64,000 nucleotides of DNA from Paraburkholderia saeva (GCF_907164555.1 NZ_CAJQZC010000001.1:852240-916239); one strand, 5' to 3'; positions 38,827 to 47,904 are shown, counted from the first letter of the stretch. Translations and numbers: made by a program. The notes: generated by a model not told the origin, from the letters alone.

Positions 38827-38876
38827 CGTCAATCATCGCGGCGCGCCGATCGCGCGCCCGCGTGGACGTCCAGACG

Positions 38877-38908
38877 AAACCCCGTGCTCCACAAGAGCAC
38901 GGGGTTTT
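38877..38908. terminator. Strong bidirectional terminator between leuA and the carbonic anhydrase gene
   Basis: A perfect 13-bp stem (38877-38889 with 38895-38907) has A-rich and T-rich flanks, so it serves both converging genes. Confidence 0.93.
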
Positions 38909-38947
38909 CCGTTTCTGGTGCAGCGTTCTTTACGCGTGCGGGGCGGT

Positions 38948-39559
38948 TTATTTGCGTGAGGGTGCGTCGTCCGCATAACCGGAAGCGACGACCTTGATGC
39001 GCCCGTCGTCGAGCGAGAAGATCCAGCCATGCACGAGCGGCGCCGGCTGGCTGTCGCGCACGATGGCGGTGTTACGTAGCCGCTGAACCTGTTCCAGCAC
39101 GTTCAGCTCGGCAAGCCGGTTGATACGCGCATCGTCGGTTGGATGAGCGCCCAGTTCGTCGCGATGCGTGTGGGCGAGCGCGCACAGCGGCGCGATGCGC
39201 CGGTTGACGTGCGGCAGTTCCGGCAACGGCGGCAGCAGCGCGGCCCGCACGCCGCCGCAACCATAGTGACCGCAGACGATCACGTGCCCGACCTTCAGCA
39301 CGCGCACCGCGTATTCGAGCACGCTCGAGCAGTTGTCGTCATCGGGTGGAAAGAGATTCGCGATGTTGCGATGGACGAACAGATCGCCGGGCTGGCAATG
39401 CGTGATGGTTTCGGCAGGTACGCGGCTATCCGAACAGCCAATCCACAGGACCTGGGGGCTTTGTCCCTGCGACAGCTCCTTGAAGAACTGCGGGTCGCGC
39501 GTAATGGTTTCCTCGGCCCATTCGACATTGGCGGCAAGCATCTGTCTGGGAAGATTCAT
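38948..39559 (-). CDS. can: Beta-carbonic anhydrase
   Basis: The 203-residue enzyme interconverts CO2 and bicarbonate. Zinc ligands Cys42, His98 and Cys101 are visible, with the catalytic pair Asp44/Arg46 in CSDSR and the HYGCGGV loop. It supplies bicarbonate for carboxylations at low CO2. The ATG is at 39559. It lies downstream of, but separated by a terminator from, the lipoprotein gene. Confidence 0.96.
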   Translation of the reverse strand: MNLPRQMLAANVEWAEETITRDPQFFKELSQGQSPQVLWIGCSDSRVPAETITHCQPGDLFVHRNIANLFPPDDDNCSSVLEYAVRVLKVGHVIVCGHYGCGGVRAALLPPLPELPHVNRRIAPLCALAHTHRDELGAHPTDDARINRLAELNVLEQVQRLRNTAIVRDSQPAPLVHGWIFSLDDGRIKVVASGYADDAPSRK

Positions 39560-39584
39560 CGGGGGCGGCTCCGGGCGGGCAGAC

Positions 39585-39618
39585 GAAAAACAGAAAAGCC
39601 GCCTCAGGGCGAGGCGGC
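39585..39618 (-). terminator. Terminator of the lipoprotein gene
   Basis: An 8-bp GC stem (39598-39605 with 39611-39618) is followed on the minus strand by a T-rich tract (39585-39597). It separates the lipoprotein gene from the carbonic anhydrase gene. Confidence 0.75.
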
Positions 39619-39645
39619 CTGTACGTGCATGTTACCGGGACAAAA

Positions 39646-40215
39646 TCAGAACGCGCTGCGGCGATCCGGATCGTGCAGCGGGTCCGGGCTTTTCTGCGTG
39701 CTCTGCAGGACGCCGTGATCGTCAAAGAGAAAGTTGAACATCAAGTACCAGACGTTGTCCTCGAGGTACCGGTACGTCCAGACTTCGCGCTTCATCAGCG
39801 GGAAATACGACGTCTCGACCGGACGGCCGAAGTTGACGAGCACGTCGTCGCGCGTCCACTTGCCGATTTCGGCGCGATAGAACTCGTTGGGTTGCAGCAC
39901 CTGACGCACGGACAGGACCTTGCCGCTGGCGTCGACGTCCGCAGCGGTGGTGGTTTCGCCCATCGGCTGGGTTGGCCACATCAGGCGCCGGCTGCCGTTC
40001 GGCAGGTCGTAGGTTTCCCGCGGCGGCCCGAGGCGGGTGATCAGTGTCGACTGGTCTTCGCCCGGCTGGACCTGCTGCCACGGTTGCGCGCAGCCTGCGA
40101 GCATCACGGCGCCGAAGCACGCGCAGGCGAGCGCCGTGCGCCGCAGTCGGCCCGCGCGCGCGGGCTGCGGCGGCGTCGCGGCCGGGAGAGGTGCGGTGGG
40201 GAGTCGGTCAGGCAT
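39646..40215 (-). CDS. Putative outer-membrane lipoprotein with BamE-like repeats
   Basis: The 189-residue protein has a lipobox VMLAGC with the lipidated Cys42, preceded by a basic RLRR and a hydrophobic stretch. Two similar modules follow (QSTLITRLGPPRETYDLPNG-like and RDDVLVNFGRPVETSYFPLM-like), each with the SmpA/OmlA-type GxP turn. The N-terminal region before the signal helix is unusually long (about 22 residues). GGAGGAATTC before the ATG at 40215 supports that start over the ATG at 40233. Function unknown; the fold suggests envelope assembly. Confidence 0.8.
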   Translation of the reverse strand: MPDRLPTAPLPAATPPQPARAGRLRRTALACACFGAVMLAGCAQPWQQVQPGEDQSTLITRLGPPRETYDLPNGSRRLMWPTQPMGETTTAADVDASGKVLSVRQVLQPNEFYRAEIGKWTRDDVLVNFGRPVETSYFPLMKREVWTYRYLEDNVWYLMFNFLFDDHGVLQSTQKSPDPLHDPDRRSAF

Positions 40216-40415
40216 GAATTCCTCCGGTGGCATTCTGGTGGCCTCGTGTTACGTTTTTTGTCAGGGAGCCACGGTATTTTGACACGCGGCGCGGCAAAAG
40301 ATTTGTTCGCGCCGCGGGTTGGTGCGCGAGGCGCATGCGACCGGCGCGCTTGCCCGGCGACGTGCGCGCCTCTATGATCCGCGCTTCGAATGAATCAACC
40401 GCGGCAGGAGTAACG

Positions 40416-41675
40416 ATGGTGGCGAACTGGATGCGAACGGCGCTCTTCGCGCTCGCGATGGTGTCGGTGACGCATGCGCACGCGGGCGGCGAGCCCGTGC
40501 GTCTTGCGCTGATCGAGGGCATGTCCGGACCATTTGCCAACGCGGGCGCGGCGGTGGAGCGGAATCTGCGGCTTGGCGTGGAGCGTGTGAACGTGGCGGG
40601 CGGCGTGAAACTGGCGGATGGCGCGCATCTGCTCGAACTCGTCGTGCTCGACAGCAAGGGCAGCGCCGAAGAGGCGCTCGTGCAACTGCGCGCGGCCGCC
40701 GACCAGCATATCGGCTACATCCTTCAGGGCAACAGTTCGGCGATCGCCGCCGCGCTGCTGGGTGCGATCGAAAAGCAGAACGCCCGTGAACCGGACAACC
40801 GCGAACTGCTGCTCAACTATTCCGCCGACGACCCCGCGCTCACCAATGCGAACTGCAGCTTCTGGCACTTCCGGTTCGACGCGCACGCCGGCATGCGCAT
40901 GGATGCGCTTGCGGACGTGATCCAGCGCGACCGTTCCGTGAAGAAAGTCTGGCTGCTGAACCAGGATTACAGCTTTGGCCACGACGTCAGCACGCTCGCA
41001 CGCGAGGCGCTGAAGGCGAAACGGCCGGACATTGCCATCGTCGGTGACGAATTTCACCCGATCGGCCGGGTGAAGGATTTCGCGCCTTACATCGCGAAAA
41101 TCCGCGCGAGCGGCGCGGACGCGGTCGTGACGGGCAACTGGGGCAACGACCTGACGCTACTCGTCAAGGCGGCGCGCGAGCAGGGGCTCGACACGAAGTT
41201 CTATACGTTCTACGGCAACAGTCTTGGCGCGCCGGCGGCGCTGGGCGACGCGGGCGTCGGCCGGGTCGTGGCCGTCGCCGACTGGCATCCGAACGCGGGC
41301 GGGCCGGCTTCGGACGCTTGGTACAAGGCGTTCCGCGCCCGTTTCCCGGCTGCCGGCGACGACTATCCGGTGCTGCGCATGGAAGTATTGATCGAGATGG
41401 TGGCTTCCGCGATGAACAGCGCGGCAAGCGCCCAGCCGGAAGCCGTCGCGAAGGCGCTGGAAGGCCGGAAGTTCGACAACGGTTTTCACGCGTCGTGGAT
41501 GCGCGCGGAGGATCACCAGTTCATCCAGCCCCTTTATGTGATGGAAATGGACAAGGCCGGCACGCCGGGCGTCCGTTTCGACAACGAAGGCTCGGGTTAC
41601 GGTTTTCGCACGGTGCTGGCGCTGCCGGCCGAACGCACGGTGCCTTCCACGGTGTGCCACATGAAGCGGCCGTAA
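40416..41675 (+). CDS. Orphan ABC transporter substrate-binding protein, Peripla_BP_6 (LivK-like)
   Basis: The 419-residue protein has a signal peptide ending near HAHA-G (about residue 24). The mature part matches branched-chain amino acid / amide binding proteins: RLALIEGMSGPFANAGAAVE, ELVVLDSKGSAEEAL, VWLLNQDYSFGHDVS and GADAVVTGNWGNDL. No permease or ATPase gene lies next to it, so it must use a distant transporter or act alone. CAGGAG lies before the ATG. The ligand is unknown. Confidence 0.88.
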   Translation: MVANWMRTALFALAMVSVTHAHAGGEPVRLALIEGMSGPFANAGAAVERNLRLGVERVNVAGGVKLADGAHLLELVVLDSKGSAEEALVQLRAAADQHIGYILQGNSSAIAAALLGAIEKQNAREPDNRELLLNYSADDPALTNANCSFWHFRFDAHAGMRMDALADVIQRDRSVKKVWLLNQDYSFGHDVSTLAREALKAKRPDIAIVGDEFHPIGRVKDFAPYIAKIRASGADAVVTGNWGNDLTLLVKAAREQGLDTKFYTFYGNSLGAPAALGDAGVGRVVAVADWHPNAGGPASDAWYKAFRARFPAAGDDYPVLRMEVLIEMVASAMNSAASAQPEAVAKALEGRKFDNGFHASWMRAEDHQFIQPLYVMEMDKAGTPGVRFDNEGSGYGFRTVLALPAERTVPSTVCHMKRP

Positions 41676-41792
41676 GCGCCCTGAGGGCTCCCAAACGCGT
41701 GTCCATGCGCGTCAGGAAGCCCGGCGCCGCTTGCCGCGGACGCCGGTGCAAGGGACTGTAAGCGGAGGGTTCGCGGCCGGTTTGGGCTGTGC

Positions 41793-41798
41793 TACAAT
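41793..41798 (+). promoter_or_regulatory. Probable -10 box of rpsO
   Basis: TACAAT lies 72 bases before the rpsO ATG in GCTACAATACGCC context, a typical position for the rpsO promoter. The -35 hexamer is not clear. Confidence 0.5.
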
Positions 41799-41870
41799 AC
41801 GCCGCTCGTTGTAACCCCACGGCACGGCCTTTCTTCCGTGACCGCCTGTTCAGTAATCAAGGAAATCGAT

Positions 41871-42143
41871 ATGTCCGCAGTTGAAACAAGCAAGAAGTCC
41901 GACGTCGTCGCGCAATTCGCGCGCGCAGCAAACGACACCGGCTCCCCCGAAGTTCAGGTCGCGCTGCTCACGACCCGTATCAACGAACTGACCGTTCACT
42001 TCAAGGCGCACACGAAGGATCACCACAGCCGCCGCGGTCTGCTGCGCATGGTGAGCCGCCGTCGCAAGCTGCTCGACTACCTGAAGGGTAAGGATGCTGA
42101 CCGTTACCGCGCGCTGATCGAGAAGCTGGGTCTGCGTAAGTAA
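41871..42143 (+). CDS. rpsO: 30S ribosomal protein S15
   Basis: The 90-residue protein has [15 protein letters not shown] and [21 protein letters not shown], which contact 16S rRNA helices. S15 nucleates the central domain of the small subunit. An AAGGAA site lies before the ATG. It is followed by pnp, the widely conserved order. Confidence 0.98.
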   Translation: MSAVETSKKSDVVAQFARAANDTGSPEVQVALLTTRINELTVHFKAHTKDHHSRRGLLRMVSRRRKLLDYLKGKDADRYRALIEKLGLRK

Positions 42144-42164
42144 TCGGGTTGGTCTCTCAGCAAG

Positions 42165-42205
42165 ATGCCTGTGTCAGTCAACTGATACAGGCATTTTGTT
42201 TTTGA
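42165..42205 (+). terminator. Terminator between rpsO and pnp
   Basis: A 14-bp stem (42165-42178 with 42181-42194, one wobble, 2-base loop) is followed by TTTTGTTTTTG. Partial read-through into pnp is the classical arrangement. Confidence 0.88.
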
Positions 42206-42309
42206 ACGATGCGCTTCATGTGAAGTGCATCGAAGCGTCATCCGCGGTGCGCATGGAAGATCATGCGGCGGGTGACCAGAATACGGCCGGGCCTCAGGGC
42301 AGAGTTTTG

Positions 42310-42358
42310 TGTCATTCCAGCGGTTCGCGCGAGAAAAGCGTGGTTCTCTGGAATGGCA
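42310..42358 (+). promoter_or_regulatory. pnp 5' leader hairpin, probable RNase III/PNPase autoregulation site
   Basis: TGTCATTCCAG (42310-42320) pairs with CTGGAATGGCA (42348-42358), and an inner CGCGC/GCGTG helix extends the structure. It lies 87 bases before pnp. In E. coli, RNase III cuts a pnp leader hairpin and PNPase then controls its own mRNA. Position and shape suggest the same here. Confidence 0.6.
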
Positions 42359-42444
42359 TAACACTTCTCTTCCCGTGTGGCACCGGTTCTGGCGTTGCCG
42401 CGCCGCTGCCCGTCCGCGCGGCATAACGAAGAAATGGAGTGACT

Positions 42445-44586
42445 ATGTTCAACAAGATCGTCAAAGAATTCAAATGGGGACAACATAACGTTCGCCTCGA
42501 GACGGGCGAAATCGCCCGCCAGGCAAGCGGTGCGGTGCTCGTCGATGTCGAAGACACCGTTGTGCTGGCCACCGTTGTCGGTGCAAAGACAGCCAAGCCG
42601 GGCCAGGATTTCTTCCCGCTGACCGTCGATTACCTCGAAAAGACCTACGCTGCCGGCAAGATCCCGGGTGGCTTCTTCCGTCGCGAAGGCCGTCCGTCGG
42701 AAGGCGAAACGCTGATTTCGCGCCTGATCGACCGACCGCTCCGCCCGCTGTTCCCGGAAGGCTTCTACAACGAAGTCCAGGTCGTGATCCACGTTCTGTC
42801 GCTGAACCCGGATGTTCCCGCTGACATTCCCGCGCTGATCGGCGCGTCGGCGGCGCTCGCTGTTTCCGGTCTGCCGTTCAACGGCCCGGTCGGCGCAGCA
42901 CGCGTGGCGTACATCAACAACGAATATGTGTTGAACCCGACGCGTCCGCAAATGAAGGAATCGGCACTCGACCTGATCGTCGCCGGTACGGAGCGCGCAG
43001 TGCTGATGGTGGAATCGGAAGCGCAGCAACTGAGCGAAGAAGTAATGCTCGGCGGCGTGGTGTTCGGCCATGAGCAGATGCAGATCGCAATCGACGCGAT
43101 CCATGAACTCGTCCGCGAAGGTGGCAAGCCGGAATGGGACTGGAAGCCTGCGGCAAAGAACGAACCGCTGATCGCGCGCGTGACGGAACTGGCGCAAGCC
43201 GACCTGCTCGCCGCTTACCAGATTCGTGACAAGCAGGCCCGTTCGGCCAAGCTGAAGGAAGTCTACGCAGCCACGTCGGCAAAGCTGGAAGAAGACGCTG
43301 CCGGTGCCGGCACGGTTGCGGCCGACAAGGCAACGGTCGGCAACGTGCTGTTCGACATCGAAGCGAAGATCGTCCGTACGCAGATCCTGAACGGCGAGCC
43401 GCGTATCGACGGCCGCGACACGCGCACGGTGCGCCCGATCGAAATCCGTACCGGCGTGCTGCCGCGTACGCACGGTTCGGCACTCTTCACGCGTGGCGAA
43501 ACGCAGGCGCTGGTGGTCGCAACGCTCGGCACGAAGGGCGACGAGCAGAACATCGACGCGCTCGAAGGCGAGTACCGCGAACGCTTCATGCTCCACTACA
43601 ACATGCCTCCGTTCGCGACCGGCGAAACGGGTCGCGTCGGTTCGCCGAAGCGCCGCGAAATCGGTCACGGCCGTCTCGCGAAGCGCGCGCTCGCCGCGTG
43701 CCTGCCGAGCGCCGAAGAATTCGGCTACTCGATTCGCGTCGTGTCGGAAATCACGGAATCGAACGGTTCGTCATCGATGGCTTCGGTGTGCGGCGGCTGC
43801 CTCGCGCTGATGGACGCCGGCGTGCCGATGAAGGCGCACGTCGCCGGCATCGCGATGGGCCTGATCCTCGAAGGCAACAAGTTTGCCGTCCTGACCGACA
43901 TCCTCGGCGACGAAGATCACCTCGGCGACATGGACTTCAAGGTGGCGGGTACGGAACATGGCGTGACCGCGCTGCAGATGGACATCAAGATCCAGGGCAT
44001 CACGAAGGAAATCATGCAGGTCGCCCTCGCGCAGGCGAAGGAAGGCCGTATGCATATCCTCGGCAAGATGACCTCGGCTGTTTCGGGTGCGAACACGGAA
44101 CTGTCGGAATTCGCGCCGCGCATGATCACCATCAAGATCAATCCGGAAAAAATCCGCGACGTGATCGGCAAGGGTGGTTCGGTGATCCGCGCGCTGACCG
44201 AAGAAACGGGCACGACGATCGACATTTCGGACGACGGCGTCGTGACCATCGCAAGCACGAGCAGCGAAGGCATGGCCGAAGCGAAGAAGCGCATCGAAAA
44301 CATCACGCTGGAAGTCGAAGTCGGTCAGGTCTATGACGGCACGGTTCTGAAGCTGCTGGATTTCGGTGCGATCGTGAACATTCTGCCGGGCAAGGACGGT
44401 CTGCTGCACATCTCCGAGATCGCTAACGAGCGCATCAAGGACATCAACGACTACCTGAAGGACGGTCAGCACGTGAAGGTCAAGGTCATTCAGACGGACG
44501 AGAAGGGTCGTGTGCGTCTGTCGGCCAAGGCGCTGCTGAACGAAGCGCCGGCTGGCGCGCCGCAGGGCGAGCCGACGCCGCAGTAA
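42445..44586 (+). CDS. pnp: Polynucleotide phosphorylase
   Basis: PNPase degrades RNA 3' to 5' using phosphate and is a core part of the degradosome. The 713 residues contain two RNase PH domains (the second with the catalytic [16 protein letters not shown] region), a helical linker, a KH domain ([21 protein letters not shown]) and an S1 domain ([18 protein letters not shown]). The ATG at 42445 follows a GGAG site. It is preceded by a structured leader. Confidence 0.98.
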   Translation: MFNKIVKEFKWGQHNVRLETGEIARQASGAVLVDVEDTVVLATVVGAKTAKPGQDFFPLTVDYLEKTYAAGKIPGGFFRREGRPSEGETLISRLIDRPLRPLFPEGFYNEVQVVIHVLSLNPDVPADIPALIGASAALAVSGLPFNGPVGAARVAYINNEYVLNPTRPQMKESALDLIVAGTERAVLMVESEAQQLSEEVMLGGVVFGHEQMQIAIDAIHELVREGGKPEWDWKPAAKNEPLIARVTELAQADLLAAYQIRDKQARSAKLKEVYAATSAKLEEDAAGAGTVAADKATVGNVLFDIEAKIVRTQILNGEPRIDGRDTRTVRPIEIRTGVLPRTHGSALFTRGETQALVVATLGTKGDEQNIDALEGEYRERFMLHYNMPPFATGETGRVGSPKRREIGHGRLAKRALAACLPSAEEFGYSIRVVSEITESNGSSSMASVCGGCLALMDAGVPMKAHVAGIAMGLILEGNKFAVLTDILGDEDHLGDMDFKVAGTEHGVTALQMDIKIQGITKEIMQVALAQAKEGRMHILGKMTSAVSGANTELSEFAPRMITIKINPEKIRDVIGKGGSVIRALTEETGTTIDISDDGVVTIASTSSEGMAEAKKRIENITLEVEVGQVYDGTVLKLLDFGAIVNILPGKDGLLHISEIANERIKDINDYLKDGQHVKVKVIQTDEKGRVRLSAKALLNEAPAGAPQGEPTPQ

Positions 44587-44601
44587 CGCGTTAGCAGGAT
44601 G

Positions 44602-44636
44602 ACGGCCGGTAGCGTAAATGCGCGCCGGCCGTTTTT
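44602..44636 (+). terminator. Terminator after pnp
   Basis: ACGGCCGG (44602-44609) pairs with CCGGCCGT (44625-44632) and is followed by five T. Confidence 0.85.
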
Positions 44637-44645
44637 CATGGAGGA

Positions 44646-44696
44646 TGGATTGCACTGCCAGCCATACGGCACCGCCCCGGCTGTCAGTGCAATCCA
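44646..44696. repeat. Long imperfect hairpin upstream of the quinone oxidoreductase gene
   Basis: TGGATTGCACTG (44646-44657) is the perfect complement of CAGTGCAATCCA (44685-44696). After one mismatch the stem goes on with CAGCC/GGCTG, making about 18 bp with a 15-base loop. It starts 9 bases after the pnp terminator and ends 7 bases before the Shine-Dalgarno of the next gene. It has no T tail, so it is not a normal terminator. Confidence 0.75.
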
Positions 44697-44716
44697 CACC
44701 TTTGGAGGTGATGCAG

Positions 44717-45733
44717 ATGAAAGCTGTCGAGATTACGGAATTCGGCGCGCCTGATGTCCTGAAGCTGGCCGAACGGCCCATGCCGGAACCGAAAGCGGGC
44801 GAAGTGCTGATCAAGGTGGCGGCGTCGGGTATCAACCGTCCGGACGTATTCCAGCGCAAGGGCGCGTATGCGCCGCCGCAAGGCGCGTCTGACCTGCCGG
44901 GGCTGGAAGTGGCGGGCGAGATCGTCGGCGGCTCGATCGATGCGAAGCACAATCCGTTCGGCCTGAAAGTGGGCGATCGTGTGTGCGCGCTGCTCGCGGG
45001 CGGCGGCTATGCGGAGTACGCCACGGCGCCGCTCGCGCAGTGTCTGCCGGTTCCGAAGGGATTGACGGACATCGAGGCCGCATCGCTGCCGGAAACGTTC
45101 TTCACGGTGTGGAGCAATGTGTTCGATCGCGCGAAGCTGGGCGCGGGCGAGGGCGGCGCGAACGAAACGTTCATGGTGCAGGGCGGTTCGAGCGGTATTG
45201 GCGTGACGGCGATCCAGATTGCGCATGCGCTGGGTTTTCGCGTTTTCGCGACGGCCGGCTCCGACGACAAGTGTCGTGCGTGCGAGGACCTGGGCGCCGA
45301 GCGGGCGATCAACTACAAGACTGAGGATTTCGTCGAAGTCGTGAAGTCGCTCACGAACGATCGCGGCGTCGACGTCATTCTCGACATGGTGGCGGGCAGC
45401 TACGTTTCGCGTGAGCTGACGGCGCTCGCCAATGGCGGGCGTCTCGTGCTGATCGCGCTGCTTGGCGGCGCGAAGGCGGAAGTGAACCTGAACGACATCC
45501 TGCGGCGACGTCTGACGATTACCGGCTCGACGTTGCGCCCGCAACCCGTCGAGTTCAAGGCGAAGATCGCGGCGAACCTGAAAGAGCACGTGTGGCCGCA
45601 TATCGAAGCGGGTCGCATCAAGCCGGTTGTGCATCGTGTGTTTCCGGCCTCGCAGGCCGCCGACGCACATGCGCTGATGGAAAGCAGTACGCACGTCGGC
45701 AAGATCGTACTGAATTGGGGCACGGACGTTTAA
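44717..45733 (+). CDS. NAD(P)H quinone oxidoreductase, PIG3 family
   Basis: The 338-residue zinc-free MDR protein has the GINRPDVFQRKGAYAPPQGASD substrate-side segment, VGDRVCALLAGGGYAEY and the nucleotide loop GGSSGIGVTAIQIAHALG. PIG3-type enzymes reduce quinones with NADPH and are associated with redox stress. ATG 44717 is chosen because it is 8 bases from GGAGG; ATG 44711 is too close. It stands between pnp and tpiA behind an unusual hairpin. Confidence 0.93.
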   Translation: MKAVEITEFGAPDVLKLAERPMPEPKAGEVLIKVAASGINRPDVFQRKGAYAPPQGASDLPGLEVAGEIVGGSIDAKHNPFGLKVGDRVCALLAGGGYAEYATAPLAQCLPVPKGLTDIEAASLPETFFTVWSNVFDRAKLGAGEGGANETFMVQGGSSGIGVTAIQIAHALGFRVFATAGSDDKCRACEDLGAERAINYKTEDFVEVVKSLTNDRGVDVILDMVAGSYVSRELTALANGGRLVLIALLGGAKAEVNLNDILRRRLTITGSTLRPQPVEFKAKIAANLKEHVWPHIEAGRIKPVVHRVFPASQAADAHALMESSTHVGKIVLNWGTDV

Positions 45734-45838
45734 TTCGGCTGGTTTGACCCGATCCGTCAACGCACAGTAAAATTGCGTGTTCTGCGCCCGGCGCGTGATT
45801 CATGAATTCCGAAGACGGGCCGACGCATAGTACGAGCC

Positions 45839-45860
45839 TGTCTCACGACAAAACGAGACA
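45839..45860. promoter_or_regulatory. Inverted repeat TGTCTC-N10-GAGACA abutting the tpiA start
   Basis: The two arms are perfect complements and end directly before the tpiA ATG, where a Shine-Dalgarno should be. Only GAG resembles a ribosome site. The repeat may hide the start region in RNA or bind a protein. Confidence 0.45.
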
Positions 45861-46643
45861 ATGTCGAAACAACGAGCGAAAGCAGTAGTCGGTAACTGGA
45901 AGATGTTCGGTCGCCTTGACCAGAACGCGAGCCTGATGAAGGCCGTGGCGCAAGGTGTCGATACATTGCCGGAAGGCCTTCTTGTGGGGCTGTGTGTGCC
46001 GTGCCCGTATCTTTCGCAGGCACAGACGCTGCTGGGTGGCTCGCGTGTGGCGTGGGGCGTGCAAGACGTCTCCGCGTTCACCGAGGGTGCCTACACGGGC
46101 GAAGTCGCGGCAGACATGGCCGCCGATTTTGGCGCGAGGTTTGCGATTGTCGGTCACTCGGAGCGTCGTGCGTATCATCGCGAAAGCGCTGAGCTGGTAG
46201 CGGCAAAAACGCAGCGTGCGCTCGAAGCCGGGCTGGTACCGATTGTCTGCGTTGGCGAAACGCTCGAGCAGCGTGACGCGGGCGAGACGGAGCTGGTCGT
46301 CGGCGCGCAGATCGACGAAGTGCTCGCGAAGCTTTCGCTGGAAGAAGCGGCTCGCATCGTGGTCGCATATGAGCCGGTCTGGGCGATCGGCACGGGCAAG
46401 AGCGCGACGGCCGGGCAGGCGCAAAAGGTTCACGCATTCCTGCGTGGGCGACTTGCCGCAAAAGGCGCGGAAGTGGCCGAAGTGCACGTGCTCTATGGCG
46501 GCAGTGTGAAACCGGACAACGCGGAAGAGTTGTTCCGTCAGCCGGATATCGATGGCGGCCTGGTTGGCGGCGCATCGTTGAAGGACAAGGATTTCCTGGC
46601 GATCTGCAACGCGGCGCAAGCCGTAATGGCCGACGCGGCGTAA
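45861..46643 (+). CDS. tpiA: Triosephosphate isomerase
   Basis: The enzyme interconverts dihydroxyacetone phosphate and glyceraldehyde 3-phosphate. The 260 residues contain VVGNWKM (Asn/Lys of the active site), VGHSERR with the catalytic His and AYEPVWAIGTG with the catalytic Glu. The phosphate loop YGGSV is near the C-terminus. It is followed after 97 bases by secG, an order widely conserved in bacteria. Confidence 0.98.
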   Translation: MSKQRAKAVVGNWKMFGRLDQNASLMKAVAQGVDTLPEGLLVGLCVPCPYLSQAQTLLGGSRVAWGVQDVSAFTEGAYTGEVAADMAADFGARFAIVGHSERRAYHRESAELVAAKTQRALEAGLVPIVCVGETLEQRDAGETELVVGAQIDEVLAKLSLEEAARIVVAYEPVWAIGTGKSATAGQAQKVHAFLRGRLAAKGAEVAEVHVLYGGSVKPDNAEELFRQPDIDGGLVGGASLKDKDFLAICNAAQAVMADAA

Positions 46644-46740
46644 GTCGTAGCGGCCGGGCAGGGCGCCCGGGCGAGGTAGACCCATTCCGTGCGCCGCACA
46701 TTGTGTGGCACGGTTAAATAAAGACTCTCAGGTGAGTGTG

Positions 46741-47118
46741 ATGCTGTATTTGAAAACGTTGATCATCGTCGTTCAGTTGCTGTCGGCGCTTGGGGTCATT
46801 GGCCTCGTGTTGCTGCAGCACGGCAAGGGCGCCGATATGGGCGCTGCATTTGGCAGTGGCGCGTCGGGCAGTCTCTTCGGCGCGACGGGTTCGGCAAACT
46901 TTTTGTCGCGCACCACGGCCGTCCTCGCCGCTGTGTTTTTTGTCACGACGCTGGCGCTTACGTACCTCGGTTCGTATCATGCGAAGCCGTCGGCAGGCGT
47001 ACTCGGTGCAGCGGTGTCGGCACCGGTTGTGGCGTCCGCTGCCTCGGCACCGGCAGGTGTTTCGGCTGCGATCGCGGCTTCCGCTGCGTCCGCTCCGGGC
47101 CAGGATGTGCCGAAATAA
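46741..47118 (+). CDS. secG: SecG, preprotein translocase subunit
   Basis: The 125-residue protein has two membrane helices joined by the conserved loop LLQHGKGADMGAAFGSGASGS. SecG aids SecYE-dependent export. The C-terminal 45 residues are an Ala/Ser/Pro-rich tail not needed for the core fold. The ATG at 46741 is 8 bases from a GGTGAG site. Confidence 0.96.
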   Translation: MLYLKTLIIVVQLLSALGVIGLVLLQHGKGADMGAAFGSGASGSLFGATGSANFLSRTTAVLAAVFFVTTLALTYLGSYHAKPSAGVLGAAVSAPVVASAASAPAGVSAAIAASAASAPGQDVPK

Positions 47119-47146
47119 AATTTTCGGGTAAAACGCTTTTTGTGCG

Positions 47147-47175
47147 TTGAACAAACTGTTTAAACCAGTTACAAT
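47147..47175 (+). promoter_or_regulatory. Promoter of the tRNA-Leu gene
   Basis: TTGAAC (47147-47152) and TACAAT (47170-47175) are spaced by exactly 17 bases. The spacer contains the palindromic GTTTAAAC. The predicted transcript starts about 50 bases before the tRNA. Confidence 0.75.
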
Positions 47176-47232
47176 TCAAGTCTTGAAGCGATTCGCGGGT
47201 TTTATAGCTTGTTTTCCCGGATTGCAGACAGT

Positions 47233-47317
47233 GCCGACGTGGTGAAATTGGTAGACACGCTATCTTGAGGGGGTAGTGGCGAAAGCTGTGCGAGTTCGAG
47301 TCTCGCCGTCGGCACCA
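47233..47317 (+). tRNA. tRNA-Leu, anticodon GAG
   Basis: The acceptor GCCGACG (47233-47239) pairs with CGTCGGC (47307-47313), then A and an encoded CCA (47315-47317). The anticodon stem CTATC/GGTAG encloses TTGAGGG with GAG at 47267-47269. The T-arm GTTCGAGTC and a long variable arm identify a class II tRNA-Leu reading CUC and CUU. Confidence 0.98.
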
Positions 47318-47328
47318 ATGTTATCTAA

Positions 47329-47365
47329 TGCCAGCCGATTGCTCTTTGCTTCGGCTGGCATTTTT
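47329..47365 (+). terminator. Terminator of the tRNA-Leu gene
   Basis: TGCCAGCCGA (47329-47338) pairs perfectly with TCGGCTGGCA (47351-47360), followed by five T. The following stretch to nuoA (47366-47544) must hold the nuo promoter, but no convincing pair of boxes was found. Confidence 0.9.
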
Positions 47366-47544
47366 ACTTCTGGTGTACTGCTTGCTGTTTGCTTGCATTG
47401 CCAAGCAGCCCGAAGTGATTTCGCGTCAGGATGTTGCAGTGCGCTGCATGCGGTATGCTGCTCGCGGTTTTCCGCTTGCGTTTCACTGCCTGCATTGCGC
47501 TGTATCGCCTGGCCACATTCAGAACCAACCGATTGAGGATAGTC

Positions 47545-47904
47545 TTGAACCTCGCAGCCTATTTCCCCGTCCTGTTGTTCCTTATTGTTGGAACCGGTTT
47601 AGGCGTAGCACTGGTCAGTATCGGCAAGATCCTCGGTCCCAACCGGCCTGACACCGAGAAGAACGCACCGTACGAGTGCGGCTTCGAGGCATTCGAAGAT
47701 GCGCGCATGAAGTTCGATGTGCGCTACTACCTGGTTGCCATTCTCTTCATTATTTTCGACCTTGAAACCGCGTTTCTGTTCCCGTGGGGCGTTGCCCTGC
47801 GCGATATCGGCTGGCCCGGCTTCATGGCGATGATGATTTTCCTGCTCGAATTCCTGCTTGGCTTCGCCTATATCTGGAAGAAGGGCGGCCTCGATTGGGA
47901 ATGA
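47545..47904 (+). CDS. nuoA: NADH-quinone oxidoreductase subunit A
   Basis: The 119-residue membrane subunit of complex I has three helices and the signature [29 protein letters not shown] is used as start: it gives the conserved [12 protein letters not shown]-terminus and has GAGGAT 5 bases upstream. No ATG lies nearby in frame. It opens the 14-gene nuo operon. Confidence 0.96.
   Translation: MNLAAYFPVLLFLIVGTGLGVALVSIGKILGPNRPDTEKNAPYECGFEAFEDARMKFDVRYYLVAILFIIFDLETAFLFPWGVALRDIGWPGFMAMMIFLLEFLLGFAYIWKKGGLDWE

Noticed and set aside
44602..44696. Treating the 44646-44696 hairpin as a second terminator of pnp
   Set aside because: There is no T run after it and a normal terminator already lies at 44602-44636.
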